This document shows positions 41,842 to 50,896 of a DNA stretch of 57,877 nt, one piece after another. The notes under the pieces were generated by a model, which saw only the letters and a list, made by a program, of their open reading frames with translations, made no database searches and was not told the DNA's origin. Position 1 is the stretch's first letter. Every line of letters begins with the position of its first letter. A program made the position numbers and the translations under genes. This stretch comes from Myxococcales bacterium (GTDB lineage: Bacteria; Myxococcota_A; Polyangia; Polyangiales; Ga0077539). Where the stretch lies: NCBI GenBank assembly GCA_030652255.1, contig JAUSAZ010000136.1:1-57877 (forward strand), written 5' to 3'.

Positions 41842-42282
41842 TCAGGGCACCGGGGCGGAGGGGCGGCGCACGATGAGCACCGAGCGGTCGCAGTGGTTGA
41901 CCACGCGGGTGGCGGTGGTGCCGAGCATGCCGTCGAGGAAGCGGTGGTTGTGCGCGCCCATCACGACCAGGAGCGCGTCTTCGGCCTTGGCGATGTCGCA
42001 GATGACCTGCCACGCGGCGCCGAACTCCACGCGCACGCTCGCGACGATGCCCTGTGGGAGCTCGGCGGCGACCTTGCCCAGCTCGGAGCGGGCGCTCTTC
42101 TCGAGGAGCCCGGCGACGTTGTCGGGCGCCATCGCGTAGGCCTCCATCGGAAGCTCGGTGGGTATCCCGATGGCGCGGAGAAGCACGAGCTCTGCCTTGT
42201 GCTGGCGGGCGAAGTCGCAGGCGACCGCGAGCACCTGGGCTGCGGCGGGGCTCGAGTCGATGGGGACCAGGATCTTGCTCAT
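41842..42282 (-). CDS. Universal stress protein (UspA family)
   Basis: A 146-aa single-domain Usp. N-terminal KILVPIDSSPAAAQVL and C-terminal VVMGAHNHRFLDGMLGTTATRVVNHC (given in two parts in the protein: MGAHNH and GMLGTTATRVV) match the family. The ATP-binding loop G-x2-G-x9-G-S/T is imperfect: Asn replaces the second glycine, so nucleotide binding is uncertain. It probably modulates stress responses in the cytoplasm. Unusual only in this loop; no operon partner is obvious. Confidence 0.88.
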   Translation of the reverse strand: MSKILVPIDSSPAAAQVLAVACDFARQHKAELVLLRAIGIPTELPMEAYAMAPDNVAGLLEKSARSELGKVAAELPQGIVASVRVEFGAAWQVICDIAKAEDALLVVMGAHNHRFLDGMLGTTATRVVNHCDRSVLIVRRPSAPVP

Positions 42283-42386
42283 CGCGGTAGTGGGCCTTTC
42301 CAGCGGCGTGACGTGCGAGGGAGCATCGCCGCCGGGCGCCAGTGTGGGCACCGTCGAGGCGGGGCGGAAGGGCCTTGGCGGGGCAA

Positions 42387-43223
42387 TCAGCGGGCGGCGG
42401 GGCGGGCGGCGAGGCGGAGGCGGCCCTCCATGAGGCAGAGGTAGAGCGTGAGGCCCGCGAGGGCCGCGAGGGGCCAGAGCATGGCGCGGTTGACCAGCGC
42501 GAGGGTGCCGAGGTGCTGCGAGCGCGTGACGAGCAGGCCGCCGACGGCGAAGAGCGCGAAGACCGAGGGGCCGAGGGCGCGGGCGCTGCGCAGCGAGGCG
42601 AGCGCGAGGGCGACGGCGGTGCCGACGAGCACGGCGCCGGACGAGACCGAGGTGGAGAGCGCGACCCAGGTGGCGCCGAGGCCCACGGCGCCGGCGAGCA
42701 CCGGGGCGAAGGACGGCGGCGCGGTGGGGGGGACGGCGCGGCGGAGCTCGGTGGCGGCGTCGCGGTAGGGCGACGGGGCGCCGTCGGAGACGGCGAGCGA
42801 GCCGGGCTGGCGCGCGTGGGTGAAGGCCGCGAAGCGGGCGGCGACGGAGAGGGTCCATTGCAGGGCGGCGATGGAGAGGGCGAGCACCGGGGCGAAGGCC
42901 AGGAAGACCAGGGGCATGCCGGCGTCGGAGTTCCATTGCGGGGGGGTGTGCGGCGGGCCGCGGAGCCAGTCGGACATGCCGACCAGCCACACGAGGGTCC
43001 AGTGCATCCCGATGGCGCGCACGCACCACGCGGCGAGCACCCCGTCTTCGCGGTGCCCCGTGGCCCGCACGTACAGGAACACCGCCGCCGCCCCGATGGG
43101 CGCCCACGCCCCGAGCAGGCAGCTCACCTTCCACACCCAGAGCTCGTTGCCCAGCCACATGCGCGTCGAGAGCCAGAGCACCATCGCCGCCGCGATCGAC
43201 CCGAAGACCACCAGTGGACGCAT
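42387..43223 (-). CDS. Polytopic membrane protein of unknown function
   Basis: A 278-aa protein with roughly six to seven hydrophobic segments (first at residues 1-20, then WKVSCLLGAWAPIGAAAVFLY region, MHWTLVWLVGMSDWL, and three to four more in the C-terminal half). A soluble loop (about 130-165) carries SDGAPSPYRDAATELRRAVPP. No transporter or enzyme motif is seen. Start chosen at the ATG that opens the first helix. It stands alone between UspA and the peptidase gene on the same strand. Confidence 0.65.
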   Translation of the reverse strand: MRPLVVFGSIAAAMVLWLSTRMWLGNELWVWKVSCLLGAWAPIGAAAVFLYVRATGHREDGVLAAWCVRAIGMHWTLVWLVGMSDWLRGPPHTPPQWNSDAGMPLVFLAFAPVLALSIAALQWTLSVAARFAAFTHARQPGSLAVSDGAPSPYRDAATELRRAVPPTAPPSFAPVLAGAVGLGATWVALSTSVSSGAVLVGTAVALALASLRSARALGPSVFALFAVGGLLVTRSQHLGTLALVNRAMLWPLAALAGLTLYLCLMEGRLRLAARPAAR

Positions 43224-43315
43224 AGGCTCATGACAGTAGCGCCCTCGCCCGCGGCGCCAAGTGCGCGCCCCGTCGCTCGTCATCTTTGTCCCGCGTCAGC
43301 TGCGCCGTGCGCGCG

Positions 43316-44998
43316 TCACGGCGCCAGCCACGGCCGCGCTGGCGGGGCCTCGACCAGCGCGCTTCCCGCCACGGGCTCCTCGTACACGAGGGCCTGCGCG
43401 TCGGGGTCGAGGGTGGCCCGCGTCACCACGAAGCCCGGCCGCGCGGTGACCGTCGCGGGGCGCGACCCGTCGACGCCGAGGTCGACGGCGATGTCCTGTC
43501 GCTCGCCCGCCGCGCCCTCGACGCGCACCACGAACATCATCCCCCGCCCGCTCCCGCGCGGGTTGACGGTGATCGTCACGGCCCCGTCGGCGGTGGTGTT
43601 GCGCTCGATGCGCGCGGTCGGCCACGCGGGCGCCCCGTCGCCCACCAGCCAGCCCTGGATGTACCCCGCGAGGCTCGCGCCGGTGCGGGCCTCGAGGGCG
43701 CGGCGCACGTCGTCGAGGGAGATGGCGCGGGGCCGACCGAGGAGGTCTTGCAGCGCGCCCATGACGGCGTCGCGGGAGTAGCGCACCTCGAGCTGGCGGA
43801 AGAGCACCATGGGCCCGGCCCCGTAGGCCGAGCCGTAGAAGTCGTTGATGGCCACGTCCCCGACGGGCACCGGGTGGAAGCGCAGCGAGCGCGCGGAGTC
43901 CTTCCAGATGCGCGCGGAGGTGAGCGAGCGGGCCTCGCCGAGCCGCGTCGACTCGTAGACGAAGGAGAGGTACTCGGCCATGGCCTCCTTCCAGACGAAG
44001 TCGCGCGTCGACGCGAGGGTGGTCTGGTCGCCCGCCCACTGGTGCGCGATCTCGTGGAAGGTCGTGTGCTCGGGGTTGCCGCTGGCCAGGGTCTGCGCGA
44101 GGGCGATGTTGCCCGGGTGCTCGAAGCCCGCCCAGGTGGTGGGCGCCACCACGAAGCGCAGCGCGTCGCCGTAGGGGTACGGCCCGAAGCGCTCGGCCAT
44201 GAAGTTCACCATCCCCTGCACGCGCCCCGGGTCGAGGGCCTCGGCGAGCCCGGAGCCCGGGAGGTCGTGGAGGGTGAGCGTCACCTTGCCCGCGCGGCCG
44301 AGCGGGCGCTCGACCCAGCGCTCGCCCGCCATCACCCCGAAGGTGCTGTAGGTCGGTCCGCCGGCGAAGGCGAAGTCGCACTCGGTGCGGGTGGCCGTGG
44401 GGGTGACCGTGCCGGGGCAGAACACCCGGGTGCCCTCCGGGTGCGTGACGTTGAAGTGGTACGTGGCGAACACCCCCGGGTCGTTGTCGCAGGGGCCGAA
44501 GCGGTCGCACTGCGCCACCCACGAGAGCAGGTAGGTGAAGTTGCCGCCCGCGAGGTCGCGGCGGGTGCTGAAGCCCACCTGCGTGCTGCGCAGCGTGCCC
44601 ACCGGGAGCGTGGCGCTCGCGGCCAGCGTGACGGTGGAGCCCGCCGCCCAGCCGCGGCCCGCCGGGTCGCACGCGGTGAGCCTGCCGTCGGCCACGGCGA
44701 CGTCGCGGGCGGGGGCGCCGTCGAGGGTGACGTCGTCGGCGGACGCGGGGCGGAAGGGCAGCGCGACGCAGTCGCCGCCCGCGCTCACCCGCAGGCGCAG
44801 CCGGGCGGTGGCGCGCCGGGCCCCGAGGTCGAGGTCGTAGTCGTAGTGCTCGACCGCGAAGCGCGCCGAGCCCGTGATGGGACCGACGTCGGGCGGGGGC
44901 GCATCGACCGCGGCGTCGACGGGTACGGCGGGGGTGGCGTCGCCGCAGGCGAGCGGCGCGGTGAGGGCGTAGAGCGCGAGGGCGAGGCGGGCACGCAT
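43316..44998 (-). CDS. M1-like zinc metallopeptidase, lipoprotein
   Basis: A 560-aa exported protein with lipobox TAPLAC. After an N-terminal beta domain comes the gluzincin core: HEIAHQWAGD near residues 311-320 (HExxH zinc ligands), with the third ligand Glu in WKEAMAEY about 20 residues on. Before it, the place of the M1 exopeptidase loop GxMEN is taken by AGFEHPGN, so aminopeptidase specificity is uncertain although the Glu is kept. A C-terminal domain follows. It probably cleaves peptides at the cell surface. The start is 64 bases from the divergent flavoprotein gene. Confidence 0.85.
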   Translation of the reverse strand: MRARLALALYALTAPLACGDATPAVPVDAAVDAPPPDVGPITGSARFAVEHYDYDLDLGARRATARLRLRVSAGGDCVALPFRPASADDVTLDGAPARDVAVADGRLTACDPAGRGWAAGSTVTLAASATLPVGTLRSTQVGFSTRRDLAGGNFTYLLSWVAQCDRFGPCDNDPGVFATYHFNVTHPEGTRVFCPGTVTPTATRTECDFAFAGGPTYSTFGVMAGERWVERPLGRAGKVTLTLHDLPGSGLAEALDPGRVQGMVNFMAERFGPYPYGDALRFVVAPTTWAGFEHPGNIALAQTLASGNPEHTTFHEIAHQWAGDQTTLASTRDFVWKEAMAEYLSFVYESTRLGEARSLTSARIWKDSARSLRFHPVPVGDVAINDFYGSAYGAGPMVLFRQLEVRYSRDAVMGALQDLLGRPRAISLDDVRRALEARTGASLAGYIQGWLVGDGAPAWPTARIERNTTADGAVTITVNPRGSGRGMMFVVRVEGAAGERQDIAVDLGVDGSRPATVTARPGFVVTRATLDPDAQALVYEEPVAGSALVEAPPARPWLAP

Positions 44999-45062
44999 GG
45001 CGCGCGGGAGTGTCGCAGATCGCGGCGCACCGTGGGATCATCGCGCGATAGAAGGACCGGGG

Positions 45063-46223
45063 ATGAGCGACGACAACGGATCGGTGGACGTGCTGGTGAT
45101 CGGTGCGGGCCCTTCGGGCTGCGCCGCGGGGGTGGTGCTGGCGCGGGCGGGGCTGCGGGTGCGGGTCATCGACCGGGCGAGCTTCCCGCGGCCGAAGGTG
45201 TGCGGCGACGCGCTCTCCAACCGGGCCATCGCGATCATCGGGGCGCTCGGGGCGGGCGACGCGCTGGCCGCCGCGCCCCACGCCGACGTGCTGGGCGCGC
45301 TCGCGCTCCTGCCCGACGGGAGCAGCATCCCGAGGGACTACGGCGCCGCGCGGGGGATGATCGTCGGGCGGCTCGACCTCGACGCGCTGCTGGTGCGCGC
45401 CCTGGTGGCGTCGGGCGCGGAGCTTCGCGAGGGCGTCGCCGCCGACGACCTGGTGGTGGAGGGCGGCGCCGTGGTGGGGGCGCGCGTCGGGGCGACGGTG
45501 ATGCGCGCCCGGGCGGTGCTCGCCGCGGACGGCCCGGGCTCGGTGGCCACGCGGGCGCTCGGGGTGGCGAAGCCGCGCGGCCGGGGGCTCGCCATCTCCG
45601 CGACGGCCTACTACGAGGGCGTGACGGGCGCGCTGCGCGAGGGGTGGAGCGAGCACTGGTTCGACCCGTCGCTGCCGTACGGGTACGGGTGGATCTTCCC
45701 CGCGGTGGAGGGCGTCGCCAACGTGGGCGTGTACCTCCGGCGCGACGGCTATGACGCCCGCGGCGTGGCGCTGGGCGCCCTCTTCGAGCGCTTCCTCGAG
45801 CAGCACCGCGACCGCTTCGCCGGGGCGCGGCGGGTGGGCGCGGTGCGCACCTGGCAGCTGCCCCTGAGCGACCTCGGGGTGCGCGTCGGGATGCCCGGTC
45901 TCCTGACCACCGGCGACGCCGGGCGGCACGTCGACCCGCTCACGGGCGAAGGCATCTGGCAGGCGCTGCGCACGGGCGAGATCGCCGGCGAGGTGTGCGC
46001 CGAGGCCATGCGCGCCGGGGCGCTCGACGACGCGGCGGTGCGGCGGTACCGCTGGCGGGTGGCGCGCGAGGTCGACGCCCCGGCGACGGTGCGCGGGCGC
46101 ATCCAGGACGGGATGCAGGCGCTGGTGGCGAGCGGGCTCTACCGTCGGCCCGAGCTGCAGGCGTTGCTGAAGTGGGGCTACGGCAGCGGCGCGCTGGAGG
46201 TGTCGAAGTCCGTGGCCGGGTGA
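45063..46223 (+). CDS. FAD-dependent geranylgeranyl-reductase-family oxidoreductase
   Basis: A 386-aa flavoprotein with AAGGA about eight bases before ATG. Residues 9-15 form the dinucleotide loop GAGPSGCAAG; a family-typical FPRPKVCGDALS follows near residue 40. The second FAD motif is GLLTTGDAGRHVDPLTGEG, and PYGYGWIFP matches the reductase family. These enzymes reduce isoprenoid double bonds (for example in menaquinone side chains or lipids), but related members are halogenases or hydroxylases, so the substrate is open. If it acts on menaquinone it would fit the quinone-based chain of this genome; that is inference. Confidence 0.85.
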   Translation: MSDDNGSVDVLVIGAGPSGCAAGVVLARAGLRVRVIDRASFPRPKVCGDALSNRAIAIIGALGAGDALAAAPHADVLGALALLPDGSSIPRDYGAARGMIVGRLDLDALLVRALVASGAELREGVAADDLVVEGGAVVGARVGATVMRARAVLAADGPGSVATRALGVAKPRGRGLAISATAYYEGVTGALREGWSEHWFDPSLPYGYGWIFPAVEGVANVGVYLRRDGYDARGVALGALFERFLEQHRDRFAGARRVGAVRTWQLPLSDLGVRVGMPGLLTTGDAGRHVDPLTGEGIWQALRTGEIAGEVCAEAMRAGALDDAAVRRYRWRVAREVDAPATVRGRIQDGMQALVASGLYRRPELQALLKWGYGSGALEVSKSVAG

Positions 46224-46227
46224 GCGC

Positions 46228-46713
46228 TCACCCGCGGGTCATCTCGAGCATCGTCGGGCGGAAGCCGTGCTTCGCGAAGAGCCGCTGCGCGCGCTCGTTG
46301 GACACCATGGTGTGCAGCACCACGCGCATCCCGCCGCGGGCGTCGACCTCGGCGGCGAAGGCCGAGAGCAGCGCCTCGCCGACGCGCGCGCCCCGCGCCT
46401 CGGGGCCGACGAAGACGTCGTGCAGGGCGACGTGGGCGTCGAGGAGCATGTTCCAGTCGCGGCCCTCGACGCGGGCGTAGGTGTATCCGAGCACACGCCC
46501 GTCGGCGCCGACCGCCACGCGGACCATCGCCTCGGGGTTGCCCAGCTCCTGGCGGAACCACCGCCGGTAGCCCTCCTCCACCCCCTTCGCCAGCAGGAAG
46601 CGCCGCGGGTCGACCTCGTGGTGGAAGCGCACCAGCGCCCCGGCCATCGCGCCGAGCGCCTCGAGGTCATCGGCCGTCGCCGGTCGCACCGTCACAACGT
46701 TCGTAGGGTCCAT
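46228..46713 (-). CDS. GNAT family N-acetyltransferase
   Basis: A 161-aa single GNAT domain. It opens VTVRPATADDLEALGAMA, has the acetyl-CoA loop VGPEARGARVGEALLSAF (R/Q-x-x-G-x-G/A) and the C-terminal NERAQRLFAKHGFRP helix-strand. Substrate unknown; RimI-like or small-molecule acetylation are possible. It converges with the flavoprotein gene, with four bases between the stops. Confidence 0.88.
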   Translation of the reverse strand: MDPTNVVTVRPATADDLEALGAMAGALVRFHHEVDPRRFLLAKGVEEGYRRWFRQELGNPEAMVRVAVGADGRVLGYTYARVEGRDWNMLLDAHVALHDVFVGPEARGARVGEALLSAFAAEVDARGGMRVVLHTMVSNERAQRLFAKHGFRPTMLEMTRG

Positions 46714-46820
46714 GGCAGCTCCGGTCCCTCCACCATAGGGCTGCGCATGGCGCGATGGCCACCGCCGGCGCTACGTTCCGCGCCGTTGGTGGCCATCGCC
46801 CTGACCGGGCCGAACGACGA

Positions 46821-47843
46821 TCAGGTGTGGCAGATGGGGACGCCGCCCGCCGCGAGGGGGCTGCACATCTCGCCGGGGCCGCAGCGGTTCCCCTCGCCCA
46901 TCGGGTCGCACATCATGCCGGTGCCGATCACCGGGACGCACCGCGGCGAGTCGCCCGTGCTGCACGCCGTGGGCGCGTCGCAGCGCGGCTCGGTCGCCCG
47001 GCACGGGGCGTTGCGGCGGGTGCCCGGGAGCGCGCAGACGGAGGTCGCGGGCATGCCCTCCGGGGGCTCCGGGTCGGTGATGCACGACGTGCCCTCGGCG
47101 CAGATGTTGTTGAACTGCCGCGGGTCGCACGCGCCCAGGTTGGCCACCGTCGCCACGCAGATCGGGGTGCCGTCCGCCGCGCCGCCCTCGGAGCAGCGCA
47201 GGGCGCCCGAGCAGCGCGGCGTCGGCGGGTCGGTGACGCGGTTGCACGGCGTGCCCATCGCGCCGAAGGGCACCTGGCGCACGGTGAGCGTGAAGGCCCC
47301 GCTGGAGGTGGTGTCCATGGCCGCGTTGCCGTCGACCACGAGGAAGAGCACCTGCCCCTCGATCACGTTGGTGAGGTAGATCGTCGACTGCGGCGCGTGG
47401 TCGTAGCTGTCGTTGTTGCACGCGAGGTCGGCGCCGCCGGCCGCCTGCGAGCACGCCGTGCGGGCGTACACCGCGGTGTCGAAGGCGCTGCCCTCGGTGG
47501 TGACCATCAGCGCCTGCACCCCCGCCGGGACGCGGTACCGCAGCACGGCCTCCTCGGCGTCGTTCATCACGCAGCCCTCGTAGGGGTGCAGGGTGTCGGC
47601 GCGCCCCACGGTGGTGCCGCGGTACACCAGGTCGGTGCCGGTGACCGTGCCCGCGGTGGCGAGGTCGATGGGGCTGTCGCAGGTCCCCGTGCCGGTCCCG
47701 CTGGGGACGTCCGCGGGGTTGCCCGTGCCTGTGTCGACCGGGACCCCGGAGTCCGTGTTGGTGATGGGAGCCGGGTCATCGCCGCAGCCCACCGCGAGGG
47801 CCGCCGCCGTGATCGACAGGCCCAGACATCCGTTCATCTTCAT
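46821..47843 (-). CDS. Cys-rich lipoprotein with PPC-like domain
   Basis: A 340-aa exported lipoprotein (lipobox ALAVGC), AGGAG eight bases before ATG. After a Thr/Gly/Pro stalk comes a beta-sandwich similar to bacterial pre-peptidase C-terminal domains (SAFDTAVYARTAC ... YDHAPQSTIYLTNVIEGQ... FLVVDG, in part), and then a cysteine-rich tail of short units (CNRVTDPPTPRC, CVATVANLGAC, CATEPRC-like) with about 16 cysteines, which probably form disulphides. Found on the myxobacterial cell surface; function unknown. Confidence 0.78.
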   Translation of the reverse strand: MKMNGCLGLSITAAALAVGCGDDPAPITNTDSGVPVDTGTGNPADVPSGTGTGTCDSPIDLATAGTVTGTDLVYRGTTVGRADTLHPYEGCVMNDAEEAVLRYRVPAGVQALMVTTEGSAFDTAVYARTACSQAAGGADLACNNDSYDHAPQSTIYLTNVIEGQVLFLVVDGNAAMDTTSSGAFTLTVRQVPFGAMGTPCNRVTDPPTPRCSGALRCSEGGAADGTPICVATVANLGACDPRQFNNICAEGTSCITDPEPPEGMPATSVCALPGTRRNAPCRATEPRCDAPTACSTGDSPRCVPVIGTGMMCDPMGEGNRCGPGEMCSPLAAGGVPICHT

Positions 47844-47898
47844 CGTCGTTCTCCTGCGTTCGAGGCGTATGCCGCACACGCGGCGCCGGTCGGATGGA

Positions 47899-49020
47899 TC
47901 ACTTGTCGTCGGCGGGCAGCACCACGCGGCGCACCCGGTGGTTGGGGTCGTGCGTCCCGCGGTTGCCGTCGGCGACGAAGAGCACCCGCCCGTCGGCCGA
48001 CACGTCGAGCCCTTCGAGGCCGAAGAACTGGGCGCTCATCGGCTCGCCGTCCATGAAGCCCCCGGTGCCCGCACCCGCGACGGTGGTCACGTCACCGTCG
48101 GGCGAGATGCGGCGCACCGTGTAGCCGTCGAGCTCGGTCACGAAGACGTTGCCGGTCTCGTCGATGGCGAGCGCCTGCGGGCGGCTGAAGCTGGCCGTCG
48201 CGCTGGCGCCGTTGACCGCGCCGGGCTCGCCGGAGCCCGCGTAGGTGCTGACGCGCCCATCGAAGGTCACCGCGCGGATGCGGTGGTTGTTCTGGTCGGC
48301 GACGAGCAGCCGGTCGCCCACGACCACGACGTCGTAGGGGCGGTCGAAGCGCGCCTCGGCGCCGACGCCCTCGGCGAAGCCGGGGGTGTCGCGGACGCCC
48401 GCGAGGTCACTGATCGCCGCCGTGGAGGGATCGAACACCCGGATCACATGGTGCTCGTTGTCCACCATGACCACCCTGCCATCGGGGATCACGACGAGAC
48501 CGCGGGGACGGCCGAGGTCGCGCGCCAGCGGGGTCGCGTGCCCCGACTCGCGGTCGACGCGCCAGAGGGTGCCGGTGTCGTAGTTGCGGCCGCCGCGGTC
48601 GTTGCCGTCGGTCTGCACGTAGAGCGTTCCGTCGGGCGCGAAGGCGAGGCCGAAGGGGTGCGAGAAGCCCTCCTGGCGCACGTAGGTGAGCGTGCGGCCG
48701 CTCGGGCGCACGATGCGCACGCTCGAGTTGTCATTGTCGGCGACGTAGAGGTTGCCGTCGGGGCCCAGCGCCACGTTGGCGGGGTTGTTGAGGCGGACCT
48801 CGTCGCGCTCGCCATCGACCATGTCGGGCTGGTCGCTGCCGACGAGGGTGATGACGCCGCCGCCGATCGCGCTGATCGAGTCCGCCGGGTCCTGCGCGCG
48901 CTCGTAGATCGAGGCGTCGGCGACGGTGCCGCCGGAGGCGAGGGACTCGTCACCGGCACCGATGCCGCAACCGAGGGGCAGAAGGCAGAAGGCAATCGCC
49001 GCGGCGAAATTCTTTGACAT
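47899..49020 (-). CDS. NHL-repeat lipoprotein
   Basis: A 373-aa exported protein (lipobox LLPLGC) whose mature part is a six-bladed NHL beta-propeller: repeated units such as LNNPANVALGPDGNLYVADN, quoted by its core NPANVALGPDGNLYVAD, FSHPFGLAFAPDGTLYV, FDRPYDVVVVGDRLLVAD and FSRPQALAIDETGNVFV. These propellers bind ligands or proteins; no enzyme motif is seen. The upstream gap carries two matching dyads that may control it. Confidence 0.85.
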   Translation of the reverse strand: MSKNFAAAIAFCLLPLGCGIGAGDESLASGGTVADASIYERAQDPADSISAIGGGVITLVGSDQPDMVDGERDEVRLNNPANVALGPDGNLYVADNDNSSVRIVRPSGRTLTYVRQEGFSHPFGLAFAPDGTLYVQTDGNDRGGRNYDTGTLWRVDRESGHATPLARDLGRPRGLVVIPDGRVVMVDNEHHVIRVFDPSTAAISDLAGVRDTPGFAEGVGAEARFDRPYDVVVVGDRLLVADQNNHRIRAVTFDGRVSTYAGSGEPGAVNGASATASFSRPQALAIDETGNVFVTELDGYTVRRISPDGDVTTVAGAGTGGFMDGEPMSAQFFGLEGLDVSADGRVLFVADGNRGTHDPNHRVRRVVLPADDK

Positions 49021-49198
49021 GACTCACCTCCGAATCACGAAGTCACTGCGTCGTCGGGGAAGAGGGCGCGACCGCGTGCCGTGTGAGACACCCCTAGGCA
49101 TCCTGCGTGCCGTCCATCGGTGCTCGTGGGAACACGCACATTGGTCGCGCTCCACGCTGCGCGACGGGTGGGGGTGGGGCGCGCGTGGCGGCCCCACC

Positions 49199-49213
49199 GT
49201 GACGAAGCGTCAC
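49199..49213. promoter_or_regulatory. Dyad GTGAC-N5-GTCAC, first copy
   Basis: Perfect dyad GTGAC-GAAGC-GTCAC, about 180 bases upstream of the NHL lipoprotein start. Flanking C and G extend it to CGTGACGAAGCGTCACG. A second copy with the same half-sites and spacing begins 59 bases away. Probably an operator for a dimeric regulator. The gap 49021-49317 holds no gene. Confidence 0.5.
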
Positions 49214-49257
49214 GTTGCACCCTCGCGTAGCCGTCTCTGTACGAAAGCGCCCCAGTG

Positions 49258-49272
49258 GTGACGCGCAGTCAC
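49258..49272. promoter_or_regulatory. Dyad GTGAC-N5-GTCAC, second copy
   Basis: Perfect half-sites GTGAC-GCGCA-GTCAC with the same five-base spacing as the copy at 49199. It lies between the kinase stop codon and the NHL lipoprotein start. The spacing (GTGA-N7-TCAC) is one base longer than a CRP site, so CRP itself is unlikely. Confidence 0.5.
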
Positions 49273-49317
49273 ACGTACCGCCGCGGAACGCAGCAGGGCG
49301 GACGAGAGTGGGGCGTT

Positions 49318-50832
<1,515 letters not shown>

Positions 50833-50896
50833 CCGCACACCTTGAAGCACGCGCGGGGGACAAGCGAGACGCGGGCCGACGCCCCGACGCCGCCGG

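Noticed and set aside
49258..49272. CRP/FNR binding site
   Set aside because: The half-sites are GTGA and TCAC, but the spacing is seven bases in both copies rather than the six of CRP.
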